NCBI GenBank assembly: GCA_012510935.1
Contig: JAAZHB010000056.1
Location: 1 to 11,228 of the forward strand
Direction: 5' to 3'
From: Clostridiales bacterium
GTDB taxonomy: Bacteria; Bacillota_A; Clostridia; Peptostreptococcales; Anaerovoracaceae
DNA length: 11,228 nt
Part shown: piece by piece, positions 1-6,299 of the stretch
Layout: each line of letters starts with the position of its first letter
Numbering within the stretch: position 1 is the stretch's first letter
Made by a program: the position numbers and the translations under genes
Notes under the pieces: model-generated
Told to the model about the DNA's origin: nothing
The model's database searches: none
The model's input: the letters and a program-made list of their open reading frames with translations, nothing else

Positions 1-576
1 ATATGGGAAGTAAACTCCCATTACATTATCTGAACAAAACTCTTTCTTGAATTTTGGATGCGCATAGAACTTTCTCTTTCCGATAAAGTCATCAATTGAA
101 GCCTTAGACTGTTCTTTTGTGTATTTAAATGGCAATACAATATCCGGAACTGCGCCATTTGGAACCTGGCTATTAATCGACAATGTATTTCTACACCAGT
201 GACATCTCGCTTGGGTCGTGCTTGCAGTATCAATTACTACCTCTGCACCACAAGAGCTGCATTTAAGTGTAATAATATCTTCTGCATCTTCAACTATATC
301 TTTAGCACCAGAGCCAATTGTCTCTCCTTCAAGGGTTGATACATCAATATCAAGGCCCTTTGCCGCATCAGCAGAAAACTCATTTCTACAGAAATTACAG
401 TGCAGCAATCCAGTCTTTGGGTTGAGTGCAATGTCGGTTGAACCACATTGAGGACATTTTGTCTGTCCATCTACAGCATCGGATTGGATTATTTTCTTCT
501 CCTCAGCCTTGTTTGCGTCCTCAATATTGCTCTCGACTTCAGTTTCAGTTAGAACTACTTTCTTATCTTCATTCAT
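1..576 (-). CDS. Double zinc-ribbon (TFIIB-type) protein, YdjG-like, partial (C-terminus beyond window)
   Basis: The frame is open from ATG at 576 to the left edge, giving 192 residues with no stop, so the C-terminal part is missing. An acidic, lysine-rich N-terminus (1-40) is followed by a first zinc ribbon with CPQC at 41-44 and CNFC at 60-63, and a second with CSSC at 106-109 and CHWC at 125-128. After these comes a VLPFKYTKEQ stretch (148-157) and a GVYFPY segment (187-192), typical of the TFIIB-type zinc-ribbon family, which usually continues to membrane segments outside this window. The start is fixed by a GGGAG ribosome site (584-588) seven bases upstream that overlaps the end of the SPFH gene. 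The 2-base gap to that gene implies one operon and probable translational coupling. In B. subtilis the similar YdjG acts with YdjI and PspA at the membrane. That role is inferred here, not seen. Confidence 0.85.
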   Translation of the reverse strand, partial: MNEDKKVVLTETEVESNIEDANKAEEKKIIQSDAVDGQTKCPQCGSTDIALNPKTGLLHCNFCRNEFSADAAKGLDIDVSTLEGETIGSGAKDIVEDAEDIITLKCSSCGAEVVIDTASTTQARCHWCRNTLSINSQVPNGAVPDIVLPFKYTKEQSKASIDDFIGKRKFYAHPKFKKEFCSDNVMGVYFPY

Positions 577-578
577 AG

Positions 579-1763
579 CTATACTCCCAAAATTTTCTCT
601 TTTGCTTTATCATAATCCTCTTGTGTAATAAGATCTGCGTCTAACATTTCTTTCATTTTCTTAAGTTTAGCCATTGGATCTTCTGCTGTCTCTTGAACTG
701 CTTGATTGTTAATTGGCTGTTGTTGCTGTGACTGTTGCTGAACACCACCCATTGCTCCGCCAACTGCATTCAATCCCATGCCCATGAAAGCCATACCCGC
801 TGCTCCATCACCATTTTCTCCTGCTGCCTGGAAACCTCTAGCAACGGACTGTTGCATAAATGAGTTCCCTCGATTGCCAGAAAGTGCATCTGCCTTCTTT
901 ACATCGCTCAGGAGCTTCTTTGTATCCTCGTCGTATTCGATTGCTTGAATAGCAACCTTTTCGATTTTTAAACCTCTATCGCTTTCCCATTTGTAATTAT
1001 CTTCAACCGCTTGCGACAAACTCTGTGCAAATCCAATTTGGTCCGATTGAAGCTTAGTTATTCTGTTGCCCTTGCTTGGGTCATTTGTATAAATTGAAAA
1101 TGCCGCTGATAAGCTTCCCACAACTTCATTAAAAAGCTGAGTAGCAGCATCATTATCCATATCAGCCATGTCAAAAACAGGTGCGTCCGCTTGAACATAT
1201 TCTAATGGTACGAAATTCTTGATTAGAAGTACAGGGTCTACAACCTTAAGTGTGTAAGTACCTCTTGTAATCGCTCCAGCCTGTGCATTCAAATATGCGT
1301 CATCCCAATAAATCTCAGATTGTGTTCCAAAATGATTGGCAGGGATTTCTTTCATATTTACATAAAATGCCAATTGTTGTGAATCTGGCTGCCCGCCCAT
1401 CTTAAATCTCTCGAAGCTCTGCTTAACTAGTGCGCTGGATGCATCATCACCACTGAAAATTGACTTTGAGTTAGGGTCATCAGAAGAGAAAATAAAACCG
1501 CCCGGTTCAGTTATGACTCCGGAAATAGCTCCATTTTGAAGTGTGATAAGTGCAACCCCTTCAGGTACAATAATCTTACTTCCATTTGAAATGATATTTG
1601 AAGAGGCCTTTGTATTAGAGCCTCTTCCTTCGTTAGTCCCTTGTGGAACAGCTTTGAAAATAACACTTGTTGCAGGAATGTCTGATTGTGGCTTATAGAA
1701 ATCTTTCCATTGATCAGCAAAACTGCCGCCGATTGATCCTGCAAATGCTTTAATAAATCCCAT
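579..1763 (-). CDS. SPFH-domain protein with C-terminal SHOCT domain (YdjI-like, 'virion core protein' family)
   Basis: A 394-residue protein. Residues about 15-290 form the SPFH/band-7-like domain of the YdjI family, including VPEGVALITLQNG (67-79), which resembles the family's early strand, and the EKVAIQAIEYDED segment (268-280). A Gly/Ala/Met-rich stretch (318-340) and a Gln-rich linker (342-354) lead to a SHOCT motif (362-394, DPMAKLKKMKEML...LITQEDYDKAKEKIL), a short helical module found at the C-terminus of many oligomeric or membrane-linked proteins. No signal peptide or membrane helix is evident, so it probably scaffolds at the inner membrane face. I chose ATG at 1763 because AGAGG (1772-1776) lies eight bases upstream. 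An upstream in-frame start at 1811 would run through a hairpin and lacks a good ribosome site. The zinc-ribbon gene follows after 2 bases. In B. subtilis ydjI is co-transcribed with pspA and ydjG/ydjH and serves membrane stress. No pspA is seen here. Confidence 0.88.
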   Translation of the reverse strand: MGFIKAFAGSIGGSFADQWKDFYKPQSDIPATSVIFKAVPQGTNEGRGSNTKASSNIISNGSKIIVPEGVALITLQNGAISGVITEPGGFIFSSDDPNSKSIFSGDDASSALVKQSFERFKMGGQPDSQQLAFYVNMKEIPANHFGTQSEIYWDDAYLNAQAGAITRGTYTLKVVDPVLLIKNFVPLEYVQADAPVFDMADMDNDAATQLFNEVVGSLSAAFSIYTNDPSKGNRITKLQSDQIGFAQSLSQAVEDNYKWESDRGLKIEKVAIQAIEYDEDTKKLLSDVKKADALSGNRGNSFMQQSVARGFQAAGENGDGAAGMAFMGMGLNAVGGAMGGVQQQSQQQQPINNQAVQETAEDPMAKLKKMKEMLDADLITQEDYDKAKEKILGV

Positions 1764-1784
1764 AATAATTACCTCTCTTCTTTC

Positions 1785-1825
1785 TTCAAGAAAAATCCTT
1801 CTTGAATTCAATATTCTTCTGAATT
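1785..1825 (-). promoter_or_regulatory. Structured 5' leader of the SPFH operon (two overlapping inverted repeats)
   Basis: Two perfect inverted repeats lie between the promoter and the ribosome site of the SPFH gene. One has 8-base arms TTCAAGAA/TTCTTGAA (1799-1806 and 1785-1792) with a 6-base loop. The other has 6-base arms AATTCA/TGAATT (1820-1825 and 1805-1810) with a 9-base loop. They share bases 1805-1806, so they cannot both form fully. A further copy of TTTTCTTGA sits upstream at 1848-1856 and repeats the strand at 1786-1794, so the central arm has two possible partners. There is no U-run after the lower hairpin, so it is not an intrinsic terminator. A role in mRNA stability, translation control or protein binding is inference. 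Confidence 0.45.
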
Positions 1826-1865
1826 GTATGGCGATATTGTTGTACCCTCAAGAAAACTTTTTTTC

Positions 1866-1895
1866 ATTATATTACATTTGCATTCTGCAATGCAA
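1866..1895 (-). promoter_or_regulatory. Predicted sigma-A promoter of the SPFH/zinc-ribbon operon
   Basis: Reading the minus strand, TTGCAT (1890-1895) is followed after 18 bases by a consensus TATAAT (1866-1871). Transcription would start near 1859, leaving a leader of about 96 bases before ATG at 1763. The -10 is perfect, while the -35 matches four of six bases. The upstream gene ends in an intrinsic terminator just before this site, as expected for a new transcription unit. Confidence 0.65.
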
Positions 1896-1897
1896 AT
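1876..1897. promoter_or_regulatory. Perfect palindrome over the -35 region: candidate operator
   Basis: The arms ATTTGCATT (1876-1884) and AATGCAAAT (1889-1897) are exact reverse complements separated by four bases (CTGC). The element covers the -35 hexamer and much of the spacer of the SPFH promoter, the classical position for a dimeric repressor. It lies upstream of the predicted transcription start, so it would act as DNA rather than as RNA structure. No regulator gene is present in the window, and I do not recognise the motif as a known operator. Confidence 0.5.
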
Positions 1898-1926
1898 TTG
1901 AGCCCTGAAATTTATATAAACAACAC

Positions 1927-1964
1927 AAAAAAGACAACAGAATGCCTCTTCTATTGCCCTTTTT
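1927..1964 (-). terminator. Intrinsic terminator after the YitT gene
   Basis: On the minus strand an A-run and GGGCAATAGAA pair with TTCTGTTGTC and a T-run around a 6-base loop (1943-1948). The stem is up to 16 pairs including a few G-U pairs, and it ends in six T residues (1927-1932). It lies about 50 bases past the yitT stop and closes the argS-TPR-yitT unit. The A/T symmetry could let it work weakly on the other strand too. Confidence 0.8.
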
Positions 1965-2015
1965 ACCTAAGCTTTATTTTTTTATGTCGAATTCTGGTCT
2001 TAAATGTCTAAATGT

Positions 2016-2930
2016 TTATTTCTCAAATGCTCCGGGAGTTCTTTCCGATGTCTCTGGGACATAGTCTTCATCATAGAATTCTCTGGTAAATCCATTACCA
2101 TTAACTTCACTTACATTTCCTATTGTGATAAACGCATACTCATCAATAGCAAGAATGGCTTTCTTTACTCTATTTAGATTACGGCTTGTGATAACACAAT
2201 AAACCATATCGTATTCATCTTGCAGATATCCGCCCTTAATTGCAATCAGAGACGCTCCGTATCCCAAGTGAAGCAATTTCTCATTAATTTCTTGAGCATA
2301 TTTTTTGCTAAAGATTTGAAGCTCGACACCACCTTGGCTCATAACAATAATCTTATTCATTACAACACTGTAGATAAGAGCATACAGAATTCCAAGTATG
2401 ATTCCATTTGAATCTGTAATAATAATCTGAGTTAAGAAAATAGTAACATCAATTATGTACATAGTCTTTGCAATCGGGAACCCGGTTTTTTTGTTCAAGA
2501 TAATGCACGGAATGTCGATGCCTCCAGTTGAACCACCAACCCTGATTACGATTCCTAAACCAAATCCATCAATAATTCCCGCACATATTGCAGCTAGAAG
2601 CGGGTCATCAACAAGATGCATTAAGGTTGCACTTCTTTGACAAAGGTCCATAACAAGAGGGAACACAAAAGTCGCTATCAGTATTGACCCTGCAAACTTC
2701 TTTCCAAGAACAGCCCATCCAATCAAGAAGAATATAACATTGATAATCAAAACCGCTACAGAAACTGAGATTCCAGTTCCATAATTTACCATTCTTCCTA
2801 TACCAGATACACCAGCAACTACCATTCCATAAGGTAATGCAAAGCATGCCATTGAGAACGCACTGCATGCTGTTCCAAATATAATTAAAATATAGTCAAT
2901 TATAATGTTTGACTTTCTTAAGTTCTTCAT
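2016..2930 (-). CDS. YitT family membrane protein (DUF161 core, C-terminal DUF2179 domain)
   Basis: A 304-residue integral membrane protein. About five or six hydrophobic segments are visible (roughly 11-33, 57-75, 78-98, 109-130, 155-175 and 176-196). The family hallmark GGSTGGIDIP is at 132-141, between membrane segments. A soluble C-terminal DUF2179 domain follows (about 203-281, with VELQIFSKK at its start and the GNVSEVNGNGF segment at its end), then an acidic tail. Length and layout are normal for the family, whose transport or sensing role is not firmly established, so no substrate is assigned. ATG at 2930 is supported by AAGGAG (2940-2945) with a 9-base spacing. That ribosome site abuts the stop codon of the TPR gene, so the two are co-transcribed and probably coupled. 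A terminator follows, making this the last gene of its unit. Confidence 0.9.
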   Translation of the reverse strand: MKNLRKSNIIIDYILIIFGTACSAFSMACFALPYGMVVAGVSGIGRMVNYGTGISVSVAVLIINVIFFLIGWAVLGKKFAGSILIATFVFPLVMDLCQRSATLMHLVDDPLLAAICAGIIDGFGLGIVIRVGGSTGGIDIPCIILNKKTGFPIAKTMYIIDVTIFLTQIIITDSNGIILGILYALIYSVVMNKIIVMSQGGVELQIFSKKYAQEINEKLLHLGYGASLIAIKGGYLQDEYDMVYCVITSRNLNRVKKAILAIDEYAFITIGNVSEVNGNGFTREFYDEDYVPETSERTPGAFEK

Positions 2931-2945
2931 TTATTGTCGCTCCTT

Positions 2946-3995
2946 CTAAAAATCGATTGATTCTGCTTCAATATTTGATTTGACAATTTCAATCTTCTTT
3001 AAATATTTTTCATAATTAGACATGTCGCCAATTTTCTCATACAAATTGCAGAGTTCTTCCATAACCTCTATATTGCTAGGTGAATACTTTAAGGCTGTCT
3101 TAAAATCAGTTGCAGCCTCTTCAGCTTTACCCAGCGAAGCATCTGCAATGCCCAGGTAATACCAAAGTGGCCACCAGTCCGAATACCTTCCAGTTGTATA
3201 CTTCGCAAGAAGTTCCTTGCCTCCAAGGTAATCTCCAGAAAGAACTTTGTTAACTGCATTTTCTATAACAATTGGTTCCTCTAATGCCTCAAGTCTCTCA
3301 GAGATTTCTTCTCTTAACTTACCGTAGTTAACCGCCTTATCTTCGGGCCTATCAGAAGTGCTACCTTCGCTATTTAGCATTCCTTCTGTGAGTTCCATAA
3401 ACTCCTGCCATGTTAATTGAGCCTTTAAATACAATCCAAGATTTAAATAGCTATATCCCAGAAAATAATATCCCATAGCAAAGTCTGGGTGCAGCATTGT
3501 AAGCAATTCAAACGACTCAAGTGACTCTGCTTTGAACGAGCCAACATATGCTTCGTCTTCTTCATCACAACATTCATAAGCATCCTTGCAAGCTCTTGCA
3601 TAAAGGTAGAGCGCATCACAAGACTGTTGATCAAGCATTAATGCAGCACGACAAAAAGTACAAGCATTTAAGTACTCACAAAGAGAGCCCTCTTTTGCAG
3701 CCTCTGAAACTAGCACCTTTGGAGCAACTTCTCCTAAAGTTCTATTAATATATTCTAGATACTGCGGGGCATACTTGAAATTACTATCTCCACCGATAAT
3801 TCTAGCCATACCTACGGCTATAGTTAAGGTGCTCATCCCTTCCTCATCGAAAGTCAAGGGGATTGGAATTCCACCTAATATATCATCTACGCCAGCATGC
3901 TCTAGATACTCGTGTGATAGCTCATCAAAAAGCATCTCTTTATTTTTTTCAACCAAGTATTTAGAAATACGATCTTCTTTAGCCTTTTCACTCAT
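2946..3995 (-). CDS. Tetratricopeptide-repeat protein of unknown function with a cysteine cluster
   Basis: A 349-residue protein without signal peptide or membrane helix, so probably cytoplasmic. The N-terminal 100 residues are not repeat-like and include an ILGGIPIPLTFDEEGMSTLTIA stretch split across 39-60. Helical pairs resembling tetratricopeptide repeats are seen at about 104-137, 154-205, 275-308 (LWYYLGIADASLGKAEEA... is the clearest) and 309-340. Seven cysteines fall between 106 and 143 (106, 112, 115, 126, 136, 142, 143), which is unusual for a TPR protein and might bind metal. The start at 3995 has a purine-rich GAGAGAA site (4001-4007) and lies 25 bases after argS; yitT follows by 15 bases. 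A scaffold or chaperone role fits TPRs generally, but no partner can be named. The TPR assignment is good; the function is unknown. Confidence 0.75.
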   Translation of the reverse strand: MSEKAKEDRISKYLVEKNKEMLFDELSHEYLEHAGVDDILGGIPIPLTFDEEGMSTLTIAVGMARIIGGDSNFKYAPQYLEYINRTLGEVAPKVLVSEAAKEGSLCEYLNACTFCRAALMLDQQSCDALYLYARACKDAYECCDEEDEAYVGSFKAESLESFELLTMLHPDFAMGYYFLGYSYLNLGLYLKAQLTWQEFMELTEGMLNSEGSTSDRPEDKAVNYGKLREEISERLEALEEPIVIENAVNKVLSGDYLGGKELLAKYTTGRYSDWWPLWYYLGIADASLGKAEEAATDFKTALKYSPSNIEVMEELCNLYEKIGDMSNYEKYLKKIEIVKSNIEAESIDF

Positions 3996-4020
3996 TTTTA
4001 TTCTCTCTTATGTTTGTTAA

Positions 4021-5736
4021 TTACATTCTCTCTGGAGCCTTAATCCCCAGAATATTTAAGCAATTCTCAATTGCAATTTTTGATGCCTTAACTAGTGATA
4101 GCTTAGCGAGTCTTTCTGCATCATTATCTACTAGAATGTGCTCATCATGATAGAACTTGTTGAAGCTCTGAGCTATATCAACCAAGTGCCTTGTAAGTAT
4201 TGATGGTTCATATTTGTCTGCAGCATCAACGATTACTTCCGGAATTCTATAGATAAGCTTTGTTAGTGTGTAAGCACTGTCGCTTGAAAGATACGATGCA
4301 TCAATTTCACCATTTTCAATAGCTGCGAGCTCTGCTTCAGTTGCATTACGAAGAACGCTTGATGCTCTAGCATGTGTATATTGCACATAAGGCCCTGTCT
4401 CTCCGTCAAAATTAAGCACCTTATCCCAGGAGAACACATAATCTTTGATTCTATTATTTGATAGTTCTTGGAAAATAACCGCTCCAATACCCACTTCCTT
4501 AGCAATTTCTTCTAAATCAGGGGTATTAGGATTCTTTTCAATCATTATTTCCTTTGTCTTCTCAACAGCGTTGTTAAGAACATCTTCTAGGAATACAACT
4601 CTTCCCTTTCTTGTTGAAATAACACCATCTTCGAGGCTTACAAGACCAAATGGAACATGAACACAATCCTTCTCCCACTCATAGCCCATCAGTTGAAGAA
4701 CTTTCTTCCACTGCTTAAAATGAAGATTCTGCTGTGATGCCACTACATAAATGCACTTAGCAAAATCGTATGTATTCTTACGATAAATTGCAGTTGCAAT
4801 ATCTCTTGTCGCATATAAGCTTGAACCATCTGATTTGAGGATTACAGCCGGCGCCATATCATATTCTTCAAGGCCGACAATAAAAGCTCCTTGAGATTCC
4901 TCAAGAAGATTCTTATCTCTAAGTTCTTGAACAACTGGCTCCATCTTATCTGAATAGAAGCTCTCTCCAGCAAATGAGTCAAACTTGATATCTAACATAT
5001 CATATACTCTATTAAACTCAGTAAGGCTATACTCCCTAAACTTCTTCCAAAGCTCAAATTCTTCTTGATTGCCCTGTTCTAGTCTTGCAAAAGCTTCCCT
5101 AGCCTCATCGTTAAGTTCAGGATGAAGCTCTGCTTCCTCGTGGAATTTAGTATAATACGCCAAAAGAGTCTTAATTGGTGATTTAAGCAATTCTTCCTCA
5201 TTGCCCCACTTGCGATAAGCAACAATTAGCTTGCCGAACTGCGTGCCATAGTCTCCAAGGTGATTAACTCTAACTACATCATATCCGATTGCATCATAAA
5301 GCTTATAAATTGAGTTACCAATTACTGTACTTCTGATGTGTCCAATATGGAAAGGCTTTGCAATATTAGGAGATGAGAAGTCAATTACTACTTTCTTACC
5401 AGTACCTATGTCACTCTTTCCGTAATTTACACCCTCAGAAATAACTTCTTTGATGATATCGCTCTCAAAAATAGCTTTATTAATAAAAATATTTACATAA
5501 GCATTGACCTGCTCAACCTTTGCGAAATTATTTGATGAACTGATTCTTTCAGCAATCTCTGCTGCGATTAGCTGTGGAGCCTTCCTCATTGTCTTAGCAA
5601 GTCTAAAGCAAGGGAATGCAAAATCGCCATTTGCTTCATCGCTTGGAATCTCAAGCATCTGAATGACTTCGTCTTGAGACAGTCCAAGAGTATCCTCCAT
5701 AATTTCGCTTGCAATCATTTCCTTATAATTAATCAT
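4021..5736 (-). CDS. argS: Arginyl-tRNA synthetase
   Basis: This class I synthetase charges tRNA-Arg with arginine using ATP in the cytoplasm. At 571 residues it is near the usual length. An N-terminal tRNA-recognition (Add1) domain (about 1-90) precedes the Rossmann catalytic core, with SSPNIAKPFHIGH at 121-133 carrying the HIGH signature at 130-133, the RVNHLGDYGTQFG segment at 156-168 and SLYATRDIATA at 306-316. As in most ArgRS enzymes the KMSKS loop is degenerate; its place is taken by STRKGR (374-379). A helical DALR anticodon-binding domain (about 450-571) ends in the typical KAPERM. GGAG (5745-5748) lies eight bases before ATG 5736. It is first in a unit with the TPR and YitT genes. 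The upstream gap is only 85 bases and holds a promoter but no room for a T-box leader. Confidence 0.98.
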   Translation of the reverse strand: MINYKEMIASEIMEDTLGLSQDEVIQMLEIPSDEANGDFAFPCFRLAKTMRKAPQLIAAEIAERISSSNNFAKVEQVNAYVNIFINKAIFESDIIKEVISEGVNYGKSDIGTGKKVVIDFSSPNIAKPFHIGHIRSTVIGNSIYKLYDAIGYDVVRVNHLGDYGTQFGKLIVAYRKWGNEEELLKSPIKTLLAYYTKFHEEAELHPELNDEAREAFARLEQGNQEEFELWKKFREYSLTEFNRVYDMLDIKFDSFAGESFYSDKMEPVVQELRDKNLLEESQGAFIVGLEEYDMAPAVILKSDGSSLYATRDIATAIYRKNTYDFAKCIYVVASQQNLHFKQWKKVLQLMGYEWEKDCVHVPFGLVSLEDGVISTRKGRVVFLEDVLNNAVEKTKEIMIEKNPNTPDLEEIAKEVGIGAVIFQELSNNRIKDYVFSWDKVLNFDGETGPYVQYTHARASSVLRNATEAELAAIENGEIDASYLSSDSAYTLTKLIYRIPEVIVDAADKYEPSILTRHLVDIAQSFNKFYHDEHILVDNDAERLAKLSLVKASKIAIENCLNILGIKAPERM

Positions 5737-5805
5737 CTTTGTTTCTCCGATTTTATTTTGTATTAATATAAACTTCTTATTTCAAATAGCATGTTCGAGC
5801 TTGTC

Positions 5806-5835
5806 ATAATATTATATTGCATTACAGTTTGTCAA
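5806..5835 (-). promoter_or_regulatory. Predicted argS promoter overlapping the end of the DUF523 gene
   Basis: On the minus strand a perfect TTGACA (5830-5835) is followed after 18 bases by TATTAT (5806-5811). The -35 lies inside the last codons of the DUF523 gene (Ile-Asp-Lys-Leu-stop). Transcription would begin near 5799, giving a leader of about 62 bases. No convincing terminator separates it from the upstream operon, so argS may also be reached by read-through. Confidence 0.65.
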
Positions 5836-6295
5836 TATCCATCTCTGTGAAAAAAGTCATCCTATCGCTGATTGCATCATCAGTTTCGTTCTTGAGCAAT
5901 CTTACCATAACTCCGTCACCTTCTCTGAGAGCCCCAGTAAAAGAACCATCATAGATTTGCGACACACCGCAAGAAGGACTATTGGCCTTTAATATAGCAC
6001 CCTCTATCTTCTCGCCCTTAGCTTTCGCTTCTGCCAAAACCTGTGAGATGGCTTTATTGCTTCCTTTTAGAAAATTCTCTGTAACATTCTTTCCATCTTT
6101 ATCAACGACCCTGAGTCCGCATTCGTCTTCAACAATCTCTGCTGGACATCTAGGTGAAGACAGTCCCCCTAGAGATTCTGGACATATTGATATGCAAGTA
6201 TGTGATTTACTAAATTCCACTACAGCTTCATTTAAGTTATTACCGCCGTTATATTTGCAATTACAGCCTAGAAGGCATTTGCTAATTATATACAT
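5822..6295 (-). CDS. DUF523 family protein (TudS-like, probable Fe-S thiouracil desulfidase family)
   Basis: A 157-residue cytoplasmic protein matching DUF523: CLLGCNCKYNGG at 7-18, CPESLGGLSSPRCPAEI at 38-54, GKNVTENFLKG at 68-78, and SPSCGVSQIYDGSFTG at 106-121. The family includes the thiouracil desulfidase TudS, in which three cysteines hold a [4Fe-4S] cluster. Cys7/Cys11, Cys38 and Cys109 are candidate ligands, and Glu40 and Ser106 lie where TudS has its reported catalytic Glu and Ser. Other cysteines are at 13, 34, 50 and 59. Length is normal for a stand-alone DUF523. ATG 6295 starts four bases after the mutS2 stop, with only a weak purine site (AGAGAAAG) in the end of mutS2, so coupling is likely. 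The family call is firm; the substrate in this organism is inferred. Confidence 0.9.
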   Translation of the reverse strand: MYIISKCLLGCNCKYNGGNNLNEAVVEFSKSHTCISICPESLGGLSSPRCPAEIVEDECGLRVVDKDGKNVTENFLKGSNKAISQVLAEAKAKGEKIEGAILKANSPSCGVSQIYDGSFTGALREGDGVMVRLLKNETDDAISDRMTFFTEMDIDKL

Positions 6296-6299
6296 AAAA

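Noticed and set aside
374..579. Promoter between the SPFH and zinc-ribbon genes
   Set aside because: The genes are 2 bases apart with the ribosome site in the upstream gene. No -35/-10 pair is needed or evident there.
1764..1811. Longer SPFH protein starting at 1811
   Set aside because: The extra 16 residues are encoded by the hairpin and ribosome-site region and do not resemble the family N-terminus, which begins MGFIKAF.
4600..4617. Degenerate KMSKS loop as a sign of a defective ArgS
   Set aside because: Most arginyl-tRNA synthetases lack a canonical KMSKS. STRKGR is a normal replacement and the rest of the enzyme is intact.
5737..5821. Possible T-box leader or riboswitch before argS
   Set aside because: Only 85 bases separate the genes and they are AT-rich with a promoter. 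There is no T-box core sequence, specifier hairpin or terminator/antiterminator pair.
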